A stretch of DNA of 64,000 nt from Paenibacillus_G filicis (GTDB lineage Bacteria > Bacillota > Bacilli > Paenibacillales > NBRC-103111). Below the pieces are notes generated by a model. It was given only the letters and a program-made list of their open reading frames with translations. It did no database searches and had not been told where the DNA came from. The DNA lies in the NCBI RefSeq assembly GCF_038070315.1, contig NZ_JBBPCC010000009.1, positions 1 through 64,000 on the forward strand. The letters are read 5' to 3'. Position 1 is the first letter of the stretch. Every line of letters starts with the position of its first letter. Position numbers and translations under genes: made by a program. Positions 50,971 to 59,114 of the stretch are shown one piece after another.

Positions 50971-51651
50971 TCATTGCTTCGCTTTTCCTAGCGATTCGAG
51001 CTTCTGTCTATAAGCAGAGATGAGCGGGGAATTCGGATCTCCGCCGTGCTTGTCGATGAAATTTTGAAGGGCTTGGCGGTACTCCTCCAGGAACTTCGGA
51101 TTGGCAGGACTTGCGGCAAGCTGAGCCTCGGCTTTGAGCACCGGCTGAAGATCCTCGTTCATCAGCAATCTAATCCCGTAAGGGGACTCGTCGGTCAGGA
51201 TCACGATATTGCGTTCGAAGCCCGGGATATATTTGATCAAGAAGGTCTCTCCCTTGGGCGGAATGAGGATAGCGTTCCGCAGCGGGTAGGTGGTGGCGGA
51301 CATCGTATCAAACGTCGTTTTGATATCGCGTCCGTCTGCAGTTCGGAGGACCGCATCATACTCCCAAACGTATTGATCATTGAGGGTGGAGTTCGTCTGG
51401 GTCTCGTAGACAATGACCCCGGTACCCGATGTACCGAAGGCATTGAGGAAGAGGGCATTCACATAGTGCGCGGTAAAGATGTTAAAAAAACCAACGAGGA
51501 AGCCTACCAGCAGCATGGAGAACCCCCCGGATCGTCCCTTCCTCCACATCAGTACGATGGCACCGATGGCGCCGAAAAAAAGCAGGATCAACGGAAACGA
51601 CCAGATAGGATGGTAAGTCAAGAAAAACAGCAAGGCAGAAAGTATAGCCAA
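50971..51651 (-). CDS. Membrane protein with extracytoplasmic domain, unknown function
   Basis: 226 residues if started at the TTG at 51651, which has AAAGGAGGGAGAGG 6 nt upstream. An ATG at 51693 is possible but lacks a site and would put the ribosome site inside the gene. Three hydrophobic helices occupy about the first 90 residues. A soluble domain of about 130 residues follows, with VWEYDAVLRTADGRDIKTTF and FLIKYIPGFERNIVI, and then a helical tail. I do not recognise a family. Confidence 0.7.
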   Translation of the reverse strand: MAILSALLFFLTYHPIWSFPLILLFFGAIGAIVLMWRKGRSGGFSMLLVGFLVGFFNIFTAHYVNALFLNAFGTSGTGVIVYETQTNSTLNDQYVWEYDAVLRTADGRDIKTTFDTMSATTYPLRNAILIPPKGETFLIKYIPGFERNIVILTDESPYGIRLLMNEDLQPVLKAEAQLAASPANPKFLEEYRQALQNFIDKHGGDPNSPLISAYRQKLESLGKAKQ

Positions 51652-51813
51652 AGGTATCCTCTCCCTCCTTTTGTATGGAGCTTGGGGAAGCATATGAGCT
51701 TTCTTATGCAAATTATACCATACGATCAGGAAGGACGGACGAATGTGAGAGCAACATTGCAAATCTTGCCCTGTGCTATAACTAAACTTGAAATCAAACA
51801 GGGAGATGAGCAT

Positions 51814-52578
51814 ATGAGCAAGTTACAAGGGAAAATCGCATTAGTCACCGGAGCAAGCCGGGGGATCGGGCGCGGCATTGCGCTGCGTCTGGCACAGGAA
51901 GGCGCATTAGTCGCGGTGCATTATGGAACCAGACAAAGCGACGCCGAAGAAGTGGTGGGTCAAATTCAACAAAGTGGAGGTTCGGCCTTCGCGATCGGGG
52001 CTGACTTGAGCATTGTGAATAACATTCGTCAGTTGTATGTGGAACTGGATGCAGCCCTTCGTCAGCGGACGGGGGATAACCGGTTTGATATTCTGGTGAA
52101 TAACGCCGGCATCGGGCAAGTGTTAACGCTGGAACAGACGACGGAGACCTCGTTTGACGAAGTGATGAACATCAATGTCAAAGCGCCGCTTTTTGTCATC
52201 CAGGAAGGGTTGTCGCGTCTGAATGATGGAGGACGGATTATCAATCTTTCCTCGTTTGTGACCAAGATGGCTTTGCCTGGCGTATTCACCTACAGTATGT
52301 CGAAGGGTGCGATCAACACCATGACAAGCGTGCTGGCTCAGCAGCTCGGAAGCCGCCAGATTACGGTGAACGCGATCCTGCCTGGCTTTATTAACACCGA
52401 GATGAATACCCAGACGCTGCAAGATTCCGATGGACAGAAATACGCGGCCGGGCTCTCCGCCTTCAACCGATGGGGGGAGCCTGAGGATGTGGCGGATATC
52501 GCTGCCTTCTTGGCCTCATCAGATAGCCGCTGGGTCACCGGTCAGTTGATCGATGCCAGCGGCGGATCCCATCTGTAA
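51814..52578 (+). CDS. Short-chain dehydrogenase/reductase (FabG-like)
   Basis: 254 residues from the ATG at 51814 (GGGAGATG upstream); the frame is open much further upstream only as antisense to the previous gene. SDR motifs TGASRGIGRG, NNAGIG, NLSSF with the catalytic Ser, YSMSKGAIN with Tyr-x3-Lys, and the C-terminal WVTGQLIDASGG are complete. An NAD(P)-dependent oxidoreductase of unknown substrate; no fatty-acid synthesis genes are nearby. Confidence 0.92.
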   Translation: MSKLQGKIALVTGASRGIGRGIALRLAQEGALVAVHYGTRQSDAEEVVGQIQQSGGSAFAIGADLSIVNNIRQLYVELDAALRQRTGDNRFDILVNNAGIGQVLTLEQTTETSFDEVMNINVKAPLFVIQEGLSRLNDGGRIINLSSFVTKMALPGVFTYSMSKGAINTMTSVLAQQLGSRQITVNAILPGFINTEMNTQTLQDSDGQKYAAGLSAFNRWGEPEDVADIAAFLASSDSRWVTGQLIDASGGSHL

Positions 52579-52593
52579 AGTCTTGTTATAGAT

Positions 52594-52629
52594 AGAAGAC
52601 CTTGGGGTTCCTCATCCCCAAGGTCTTCT
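52594..52629. terminator. Bidirectional terminator
   Basis: AGAAGACCTTGGGG (52594-52607) and CCCCAAGGTCTTCT (52616-52629) form a perfect 14-bp stem between the SDR gene and glnS, which converge. Confidence 0.85.
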
Positions 52630-52655
52630 GCGCATTCTTTGCCTTCAAGATATGG

Positions 52656-54332
52656 TCATCGCTTACTCCAAGAATCCTTCAACGGGACGATTCGGTTAAA
52701 AACAAGCCGATCTCCGGCATGACCGTTTGGTTCCAAGCAAAAGTATCCATGCCGCAAAAATTGAAATTTTTGCTCCGGACGAGGAGGCTCGGGGAGCGGC
52801 TCCATCAGAACCCGGCTGACCGTAATCAGTGAATCGGGATTGATTCGGCTCATCCAATCTTCGCTGTCCTGCGGTGTCTCCGGGTCAAGCAGCAGCTTCT
52901 CATAAAGACGGACTTCAGCCGTAACGGCCTGCGTATCCGATACCCAATGGATCGTTCCCTTTACCTTGCGCCCCGTAAATCCGGTACCGCTTCTGGTAAG
53001 CGGGTCATAGGTGCAGCGAAGCTCTGTAATCTCACCGGTGGCCGGGTCCTTGATGACTTCCTCGCACCGGATGAAATACGCCCCCTTCAGCCTCACCTCA
53101 GCACCGGGACTGAGCCGGTGAAAGCCTTTGGGGGGATCCTCCATAAAATCATCCCGCTCAATATAGATCGTCCTGGAAAAAGGAACCTCCCGCCGCCCGA
53201 GCGCCTCGTTTTCACTGTTGTTTTCCATCTGCAGCAGCTCCACGGTATTCTCGGGATAGTTCGTTATAACGACCTTAAGAGGCCTTAGAACAGCCATGAC
53301 GCTCATCGTTTTTTCTTTGAGATCCTGCCTGAGGCAATGGTCCAAGAGCGAGATGTCAACCGTGCTTTGGGTTCGGATGCTTCCAATCTCCTCGATAAAG
53401 CTCCGGATGCTTTCCGGTGTGAATCCTCTTCTTCTAAGCCCCCGGAGCGTTGGAAGCCTGGGGTCATCCCAACCATCCACGTAACCGCCTTCTACCATCT
53501 GCCTCAAGAAGCGCTTGCTGGTCACAACACCTGTTAAGTTCAGCCGGCCGAACTCCCTTTGCCGCGGAGGCTCAGGAATCTCAAGCTGCTGGAGGACCCA
53601 CTCGTACAAGGGGCGGTGGTCTTTGAATTCAATGGAGCAGAGGGAGTAGGTGATGCCTTCAATCGCATCTTGGATAGGATGGGCGAAATCGTACATCGGA
53701 TAGATACACCAGTCATGTCCCGTCCTGTAATGCTCGGCATGGATGATTCGGTAAAGTACAGGATCGCGCATATTGATATTGGGTGAGGCCATATCGATTT
53801 TGGCCCGAACGACCTTGGAGGCAGCAGGGAAATCGCCATTTTTCATACGTGCGAACAGCTCCAGATTTTCCTGGGGCGATCGGTCTCTATAAGGGCTATT
53901 CTTGCCCGGCTCGGTCAATGTCCCACGATACTCAGTCACTTCGTCGGGTGTCAAATCACAGACATAGGCCTTTCCTTGCTTGATCAAGGCAACTGCGGTA
54001 TTATAGATTTCCTCCGAGTAGTCTGAGCCATAGTAGATGTGAGGTCCCGGATCGTAACCGAGCCACTTGATATCCTCCAGGATCGCGTTGACATACTCGA
54101 TGTCTTCCTTGAGAGGATTCGTGTCGTCGAAGCGTAAGTGAAACGTCCCGTTCAAGGCTTGAGACATCGCATAATTGGTGTGTATGGCATAGGCGCTTCC
54201 GATATGAAGGTAGCCATTGGGCTCGGGTGGAAACCGCGTGCACATCTCTCTGCCGAAAGGATGCTGATCCAGCTCTTCTTGAATCAGCTTGTATATAAAA
54301 TGATCTTTGTGATGGTACATTTCGTTAACCAT
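52656..54332 (-). CDS. glnS: Glutaminyl-tRNA synthetase
   Basis: 558 residues, near the 553 of E. coli GlnRS, with the class I motifs FPPEPNGYLHIGSAYA (HIGH) and VVTSKRFLRQMV (KMSKS). The C-terminal half has the two beta-barrel anticodon-binding domains of GlnRS (EVPFSRTIYIERDDFMEDPP and GTIHWVSDTQAVTAEVRLY). Most Bacillota make Gln-tRNA through GluRS and GatCAB, so a direct GlnRS is notable. A T-box leader with a plausible CAA specifier precedes it, in agreement with the Gln assignment. Confidence 0.92.
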   Translation of the reverse strand: MVNEMYHHKDHFIYKLIQEELDQHPFGREMCTRFPPEPNGYLHIGSAYAIHTNYAMSQALNGTFHLRFDDTNPLKEDIEYVNAILEDIKWLGYDPGPHIYYGSDYSEEIYNTAVALIKQGKAYVCDLTPDEVTEYRGTLTEPGKNSPYRDRSPQENLELFARMKNGDFPAASKVVRAKIDMASPNINMRDPVLYRIIHAEHYRTGHDWCIYPMYDFAHPIQDAIEGITYSLCSIEFKDHRPLYEWVLQQLEIPEPPRQREFGRLNLTGVVTSKRFLRQMVEGGYVDGWDDPRLPTLRGLRRRGFTPESIRSFIEEIGSIRTQSTVDISLLDHCLRQDLKEKTMSVMAVLRPLKVVITNYPENTVELLQMENNSENEALGRREVPFSRTIYIERDDFMEDPPKGFHRLSPGAEVRLKGAYFIRCEEVIKDPATGEITELRCTYDPLTRSGTGFTGRKVKGTIHWVSDTQAVTAEVRLYEKLLLDPETPQDSEDWMSRINPDSLITVSRVLMEPLPEPPRPEQKFQFLRHGYFCLEPNGHAGDRLVFNRIVPLKDSWSKR

Positions 54333-54369
54333 GCCGACGCCTCCTAATGAATGGGGTTAAAGAGCAATC

Positions 54370-54660
54370 CGATACAAAAAAAAATTCACCTCCAAGACTT
54401 ATGTCTTGGGGACGAAATTTTCGCGGTGCCACCCCAGCTTCATTAATATGTCGCCATATTAACCTCCTCGAGTACGGCATTTGCAGGCAAATGCTTATAC
54501 TCCAGCTCTATAACGGGAGCTCCCGTCATGCTATCCCCATTGCGGTTCCGGCATGCTGCTCAGAGGCTTGGTTCGGGGAAAGGCTCTTGACTCCTTTTCA
54601 GCTGCCGGAGCTCTCTGTGCAAGATCTTAATCCCTTACTCTTCTCGTCATCGCGTTTGAA
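54370..54660 (-). ncRNA. T-box riboswitch of glnS
   Basis: On the minus strand the conserved T-box GGGGTGGCACCGCG is at 54435-54422. The terminator (CCAAGAC/GTCTTGG, 54409-54392, then nine or more T) lies between it and glnS. Upstream stem I sequence includes GAACCAAGCCTCTGAG, where CAA (54570-54568) could be the Gln specifier codon. Uncharged tRNA-Gln should favour the antiterminator and raise glnS expression. A promoter precedes it at 54698-54669. Confidence 0.9.
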
Positions 54661-54668
54661 TTCCCTAT

Positions 54669-54698
54669 ATAATATCAAATTCTTCCCTTTACTGTAAA
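54669..54698 (-). promoter_or_regulatory. Promoter of the T-box/glnS transcript
   Basis: Minus strand TTTACA (54698-54693), 18 nt, TATTAT (54674-54669), immediately before the T-box stem I. Confidence 0.6.
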
Positions 54699-54826
54699 CT
54701 TGGAGTTCTCGGTCTGTTCTGGATCTTCCATATGAGAGCAGAGGGGGAGCGTTATTTGTAAACGAAACTGCCCGCCGTTGCACAGAAGATTCAGCAACTA
54801 CCGTGGGCAGATACAGGTAAACAGGA

Positions 54827-55129
54827 TCATCGGGGCTTCAGCGTATTTTCCAAGACAAAGAATCGATCGAATATACCTAGTACCCGTATTTTATTGTTCG
54901 GGTCTCCAAAAATTTGAGTAGTGGCTGTCATGAACAAGGGTAAAGAACGGATATGCTCAGACATCATATCGAGGTTAGTATGTATGCATGCAGGACTTTT
55001 ACTTTCAAAATTCAGTCCATATTCAGTTTGAAGAAATGTATGGTAATCTTGGGAATTGGGAGTTGTAACAGCCATCACAATGAATATAGTCAGGATGAGC
55101 AGGAGCATGTACCTTTTCTTATTCATCAT
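54827..55129 (-). CDS. Small secreted or membrane-anchored protein (DUF4359-like)
   Basis: 100 residues with an N-terminal hydrophobic anchor (MLLLILTIFIVMAVTT) and the following PNSQDYHTFLQTEYGL. The remainder is polar with FFVLEN near the end. The layout recalls DUF4359 proteins, but the match is only by eye. CCGGAGGA precedes the ATG. Function unknown. Confidence 0.65.
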   Translation of the reverse strand: MMNKKRYMLLLILTIFIVMAVTTPNSQDYHTFLQTEYGLNFESKSPACIHTNLDMMSEHIRSLPLFMTATTQIFGDPNNKIRVLGIFDRFFVLENTLKPR

Positions 55130-55275
55130 ATCCTCCGGTCCTCCCTTTTGATTGATAATATCATTTTACAGGTAATGATTGTAAATACAAGACTTATACT
55201 TTTTTCATCATGATGATAAAATTCTCTCCCTTTTTCATACAGGACGTTTGATCGGTACATTGAGTTGAATTTATT

Positions 55276-55313
55276 GGCACTGAGAGGGTTGGGGTTCGAA
55301 TCCCGCGTTCCAC
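55276..55313 (+). other. tRNA-like 3' remnant
   Basis: GGTTGGGGTTCGAATCCC followed by GCGTTCCA resembles a T-arm and the CCA end of a tRNA gene. No matching 5' acceptor half, D-arm or anticodon arm precedes it, and the T-stem pairs over only three or four positions. A degraded tRNA or an attachment-site scar are possible readings. Confidence 0.35.
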
Positions 55314-55364
55314 ATACGCTAAATCACAACAATTGATCTCGATAAAGATTGAAGTCTTATATTC

Positions 55365-55410
55365 TTGACATATATCGATCATCTATATAGTATATAGATG
55401 ATCGATATAT
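55365..55410 (+). promoter_or_regulatory. padR promoter with 41-bp perfect palindrome
   Basis: TTGACA (55365-55370) is spaced 17 nt from TAGTAT (55388-55393). Positions 55370-55389 and 55391-55410 are perfect 20-nt inverted arms around a central G. The palindrome covers the spacer, the -10 box and the likely start point, as expected for an autoregulatory PadR operator. Confidence 0.8.
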
Positions 55411-55427
55411 GCTAAGGAGATGGTGTT

Positions 55428-55775
55428 ATGGCTATTAATAAGAGCTTGTTAACCGGCAGCACTACAATGCTCATATTAAAGCTGCTTGAAATTCATGATA
55501 TGTACGGGTATCAGATGATTGAGCAGCTCGCGGCAAGGTCCAACCATACCTTTTCGTTAAAGGCAGGGACGCTTTACCCATTGCTCCATACCCTCGAACA
55601 GCAGGGTATGCTAACGTCTTATGAAGACCAAGCAGACAGCACAAGGGTGAGGAAATATTACAGCCTAACGAAAAAAGGCAGGGGTATGCTTGCGGAAAAG
55701 CAAGATGAATGGAGGAAGTATACATCAGCTGTTAATCAGGTATTACAAGGGGGGGCGAATCTTGCAGCGCTCTAA
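55428..55775 (+). CDS. PadR-family transcriptional regulator
   Basis: 115 residues, a short PadR: winged helix (LILKLLEIHDMYGYQMIEQL, LKAGTLYPLLHTLEQQGML, RKYYSLTKKGRGML) and a short C-terminal dimerisation helix. It probably represses its own operon through the palindrome at 55370-55410. The following FtsW-like gene starts within its last codons, so the two form one translation-coupled unit. The effector is unknown. Confidence 0.92.
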   Translation: MAINKSLLTGSTTMLILKLLEIHDMYGYQMIEQLAARSNHTFSLKAGTLYPLLHTLEQQGMLTSYEDQADSTRVRKYYSLTKKGRGMLAEKQDEWRKYTSAVNQVLQGGANLAAL

Positions 55776-57123
55776 TCCAATAAGTCAGTATATCAAAACG
55801 GTTTGTGAACAAATACGATGGAAACAAGCTCATCCCATGGTTGCGGAAGAATTTGAAAATCACATCATAGACCAAAAAAATGCCTATATCGCCGAGGGAG
55901 TAGACGAAGAAACAGCGACAGTAAAGGCAATCCATGAGATGGGAGATCCTGTCCTGATCGGCACGGAGCTTGACCGTACACATCGGCCCAACGTGGAGTG
56001 GGGCCTCATTGCTTTGACGGGTTGTGTTCTTTTGCTCGGAATTGTGATCAGATTGTTTATGATTAGAGACGCGAATATATCCGGGATATGGACGAATAGT
56101 ATTCTTGCTGCTCTGCTTGGCATAGGCTTTATGATCATTGCCTATTTATTGGATTTTACGAGTATTGGAGTCCACGCCAAAGCAATCTATGGCGGGCTTA
56201 TTCTTGTAACTATTGCGGTCATGATGATCTCTCCGACTATCAACGGGGAGAAGCTGTACGTTCCGTTTTTATTGCTGCTTTTGCCGACGGTCTTTGCGGG
56301 AATCATCTACAGGTTGAGGAGCAGAGGATATCTGGGAATTGTTTTATGCGGGGGATGTATGGTCATTCCCGTAATCATCGGCATGGCTGTTCCCAATTTT
56401 TCAAGTGCCGGTCTATACGCACTCACTTGCCTTACGCTGCTCACGCTAGCCGTTGCAAAGGGATGGTTTCATGTTAACAAGTTGATGGCCATGCTGCTCG
56501 TATACATACCCGTGGTGATTACAGCGATAATGGTTTTGTTAACGATTGTTAGTCGTTCTTATCATTGGCAAAGACTGCACACGGCTATAGACCCTTCTCT
56601 TGACCCGATGGGGGGAGGATATCTAGGAACCATAACGAGAGATATGATACAAGGTGCCGCATGGCTTGGACAAGGTGAACGAGCATCATATCCCGGTTTC
56701 CCATTGCCGCAAGTACATACGGATAGTGTATTGACCTACTTGATTCATAAATTCGGATGGGCTTCATTCATGGTGATCATGCTGCTCGTGTTATCCTTCA
56801 TGATTCGTGCCTTCGTCCTTTGCTCCAGGCAAAAAAGTATGTTGGGGAGATTAGTATCCACATCCGTCCTGATCACCTTTACACTGCAGGTTGCACTCTA
56901 TATCGCGTATAATCTAGGCCTTCAGATCTTCTCTCCACTGACACTGCCGCTTATTTCTTATGGAGGAACCGCTACAATCATCAATATGTTTCTCATTGGG
57001 ATCATGCTTTCCGTGTTTAAATCCGGAGATGTCGTGCGTGATCGCCTCATCCAACGAAAAAGAAACCGTCTGATTGAGTTTGTTGACGGTAAACTCATTA
57101 TTCATTTGTATACAAAGCAGTAG
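55762..57123 (+). CDS. FtsW/RodA/SpoVE-family membrane protein with N-terminal permease-prefix domain
   Basis: 453 residues from a TTG at 55762, with AAGGGGGGG 6 nt upstream and a 14-nt overlap with padR. A cytoplasmic N-terminal domain (about 1-75; VAEEFENHIIDQKNAYIAEGV, TATVKAIHEMGDP) resembles the prefix domain of PadR-linked membrane proteins. About ten helices follow, with the SEDS-family signature LPLISYGGTATIINM near residue 395 and a short basic C-terminal tail. SEDS proteins polymerise peptidoglycan glycan strands. Whether this PadR-controlled paralogue is catalytic is not known. Confidence 0.87.
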   Translation: MQRSNPISQYIKTVCEQIRWKQAHPMVAEEFENHIIDQKNAYIAEGVDEETATVKAIHEMGDPVLIGTELDRTHRPNVEWGLIALTGCVLLLGIVIRLFMIRDANISGIWTNSILAALLGIGFMIIAYLLDFTSIGVHAKAIYGGLILVTIAVMMISPTINGEKLYVPFLLLLLPTVFAGIIYRLRSRGYLGIVLCGGCMVIPVIIGMAVPNFSSAGLYALTCLTLLTLAVAKGWFHVNKLMAMLLVYIPVVITAIMVLLTIVSRSYHWQRLHTAIDPSLDPMGGGYLGTITRDMIQGAAWLGQGERASYPGFPLPQVHTDSVLTYLIHKFGWASFMVIMLLVLSFMIRAFVLCSRQKSMLGRLVSTSVLITFTLQVALYIAYNLGLQIFSPLTLPLISYGGTATIINMFLIGIMLSVFKSGDVVRDRLIQRKRNRLIEFVDGKLIIHLYTKQ

Positions 57124-57169
57124 CTATGGTTCAGCCTAAGAGATGTATCGGTGTATTCGATGTCTATAT

Positions 57170-57198
57170 TTGACGGATCAGTACAAAAGTATTATGAT
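57170..57198 (+). promoter_or_regulatory. tetR promoter containing operator copy 1
   Basis: TTGACG (57170-57175), 17 nt, TATGAT (57193-57198). The spacer holds ATCAGTACAAAA (57177-57188), the reverse complement of the 12-bp element found twice before the MFS gene. This also rules out the upstream in-frame start at 57151 for tetR. Confidence 0.8.
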
Positions 57199-57234
57199 GA
57201 CTTCAGTACGGGTTACCGGAATGGAGTGAAAGAA

Positions 57235-57825
57235 GTGAGTAAAAGCGGGAGACCCCGGGAGTTTAAAGATACAGCGGTTATCGATGCGGCTATGGAATTG
57301 TTCTGGACCAATGGCTACGAAGCTTGCTCGACGGAAGATCTGTGTAAGCACACAGGTCTGGGGAGGGGAAGTTTATACAATGCTTACGGAAGCAAGCATG
57401 AGCTCTATGAACAAGCCCTCCTGCGTTACCATCAAATCGGTATCGAAGCCCAGGTTGAGATGCTCCAGAATCTAGGGCCTATAAAAGACCGTCTGCGCGC
57501 CTTGCTGGACTGGGCTATCGAAGAGGACTTTTCGAACGAGAAGCGAAGAGGTTGCCTGCTCATCAATGCTGCCCTGGAGCGTGCGCAGAGAGATCCGGCC
57601 GTAGAACGGTTATTCAAGCAGCACGTGGATTTGCTGGAGGAAGCTCTGCACCGAGCGATAGACACAGGGAAGGAATCAGGAGAGATTTCCCAGCAACGTC
57701 AAACCCCTGACTTGGTCAGCTTATTTATGGGCAACTATTATGGGCTCCGTGTACTTAATGTCGCTATGCAGAATCGCGAGAGAGCTGTTCAGATGGCCGA
57801 AGCAACGTTAACAGCTATATTTTAG
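57235..57825 (+). CDS. TetR/AcrR-family repressor
   Basis: 196 residues from a GTG at 57235 with GGAG 9 nt upstream and a promoter at 57170-57198. HTH region KDTAVIDAAMELFWTNGYEA, TEDLCKHTGLGRGSLYNAYG; C-terminal ligand domain with KRRGCLLINAALE, as in the TetR_C_11-type regulators of efflux pumps. It probably represses itself and the adjacent MFS gene through the shared TTTTGTACTGAT element. Confidence 0.9.
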   Translation: MSKSGRPREFKDTAVIDAAMELFWTNGYEACSTEDLCKHTGLGRGSLYNAYGSKHELYEQALLRYHQIGIEAQVEMLQNLGPIKDRLRALLDWAIEEDFSNEKRRGCLLINAALERAQRDPAVERLFKQHVDLLEEALHRAIDTGKESGEISQQRQTPDLVSLFMGNYYGLRVLNVAMQNRERAVQMAEATLTAIF

Positions 57826-57844
57826 CGTTGCTGGCCCTTTTTTT
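57801..57844 (+). terminator. Terminator overlapping the tetR stop codon
   Basis: AGCAACG (57801-57807) pairs with CGTTGCT (57826-57832), followed by GGCCCTTTTTTT. It separates tetR from the operator region of the MFS gene. Confidence 0.7.
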
Positions 57845-57851
57845 GGTCTAA

Positions 57852-57863
57852 TTTTGTACTGAT
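57852..57863 (+). promoter_or_regulatory. TetR operator candidate, copy 2
   Basis: TTTTGTACTGAT, identical to copy 3 and the exact inverse of copy 1. It lies 40 bp upstream of copy 3. Confidence 0.75.
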
Positions 57864-57891
57864 TAATAAAGAATTAATGCATTTCGGTCAA

Positions 57892-57903
57892 TTTTGTACT
57901 GAT
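57892..57903 (+). promoter_or_regulatory. TetR operator candidate, copy 3
   Basis: TTTTGTACTGAT, just upstream of a possible -10 box TACAAT (57907-57912) and 39 nt before the MFS start. Confidence 0.75.
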
Positions 57904-57941
57904 GATTACAATATCTTGAAGAAGGATTGGGGTTGTTTCAT

Positions 57942-59114
57942 ATGCCATTTGCTATTTATGTACTGGGAATCATGATCTTTTCCATGACAACTGCAGAATT
58001 TACGGTGGCCGGAATCATGACTTCGCTTTCGAAGGAATTCGACGTATCGATTGCTTCGATCGGTTACCTGATATCCGCATATGCCGCGGGAATGATTGTG
58101 GGAGGGCCTTTGTTGACGATTGGCTTATCCAAGCTGTCCAAGAAACAAGCCTTCTTACTCATTGCACTCGACTTCCTCGCCGGGCAGACCCTTGGTGCGT
58201 TAGCCAATAGTTATGAGATCATGATGGCCGCTAGGATCATTACCGGTGTTTCCTCCGCAGCCTGCTTTGGCATCTCACTTGGGATTAGTTTTGACTTGGT
58301 CAGCCCTCAACACCGCGGGCGGGCTGCTTCGATCGTTCTTGGCGGTTTGATGGTTGCTACCGCTCTTGGTCTGCCGGCAGCGATGCTGTTCGACCAATTC
58401 CTCGGATGGCGCTCCAGCTTCTGGGCCATTGTCGTGCTGGTGCTTCTCTCTGGACTATTAGGTTTGAAAGTTATTCCCTCTTCAGCCAAGTCGCAGCCCG
58501 TTAGTCTGCGGAGCGAGCTGGCAGCCTTTAAAAAGCTAAACCTTTGGGCTGCGTATGCCAGCAGTCTGCTGATTATCGGTGCGACATTTGCCGCATTCAG
58601 TTATTTCTCGCCAATCTTGACCGACCTCTCTGGCTTCGATGCCGCAACGGTTCCTCTTCTATTAGGGATATACGGAGTAGCCACCGTCATAGGGAACATC
58701 GTGACCGGCCGGCTTGCCGATCGGTATATGATGCCCATCCTAACGATAGGATTAGCTGTCCTGGCAGCCGCACTGGTTCTGTTTGGCATCTATGTACACA
58801 GTCCGTACGTCTCTGTATGTGCCGTTATTGTCATTGGACTATCGGGGGTTACCCTGAACCCAGCAATGACGACCCGCATCACCCGTGTTGCTGGGACCGG
58901 TACGCTGGTTACGACCATTCACGGGTCTGTGATCAGTCTTGGCGTAGTCGTCGGCTCCTCGATCGGCGGACTCGCCATCGATGCTGGATACGGTCTACAG
59001 TCGCCTTTATGGATCGGTTTTATTCTGGCGATGCTTGGGTTGCTTTCCTTATTCCCTTATTTACGGCAAGGCAAGTTACCGGATATCCCGGTATCGATTC
59101 AGAAGGGCAGTTAA
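57942..59114 (+). CDS. MFS efflux transporter (DHA1-like)
   Basis: 390 residues, twelve predicted helices. The N-terminus FAIYVLGIMIFSMTTAEFTVAG and AAGMIVGGPLLTIGLSKLSKK (motif A region) fit drug:H+ antiporters of the AraJ/YdhP type. It is probably exported substrate-inducible through the upstream TetR. The ATG at 57942 is favoured over a TTG at 57927, which is too near AAGAAGG. The last 39 nt overlap the convergent ankyrin gene. Confidence 0.9.
   Translation: MPFAIYVLGIMIFSMTTAEFTVAGIMTSLSKEFDVSIASIGYLISAYAAGMIVGGPLLTIGLSKLSKKQAFLLIALDFLAGQTLGALANSYEIMMAARIITGVSSAACFGISLGISFDLVSPQHRGRAASIVLGGLMVATALGLPAAMLFDQFLGWRSSFWAIVVLVLLSGLLGLKVIPSSAKSQPVSLRSELAAFKKLNLWAAYASSLLIIGATFAAFSYFSPILTDLSGFDAATVPLLLGIYGVATVIGNIVTGRLADRYMMPILTIGLAVLAAALVLFGIYVHSPYVSVCAVIVIGLSGVTLNPAMTTRITRVAGTGTLVTTIHGSVISLGVVVGSSIGGLAIDAGYGLQSPLWIGFILAMLGLLSLFPYLRQGKLPDIPVSIQKGS

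Noticed and set aside
55194..55382. 62-codon minus-strand frame containing VERGIRTPTL
   Set aside because: This string is the usual false translation of a tRNA T-arm on the opposite strand; it points to the tRNA-like remnant, not a protein.
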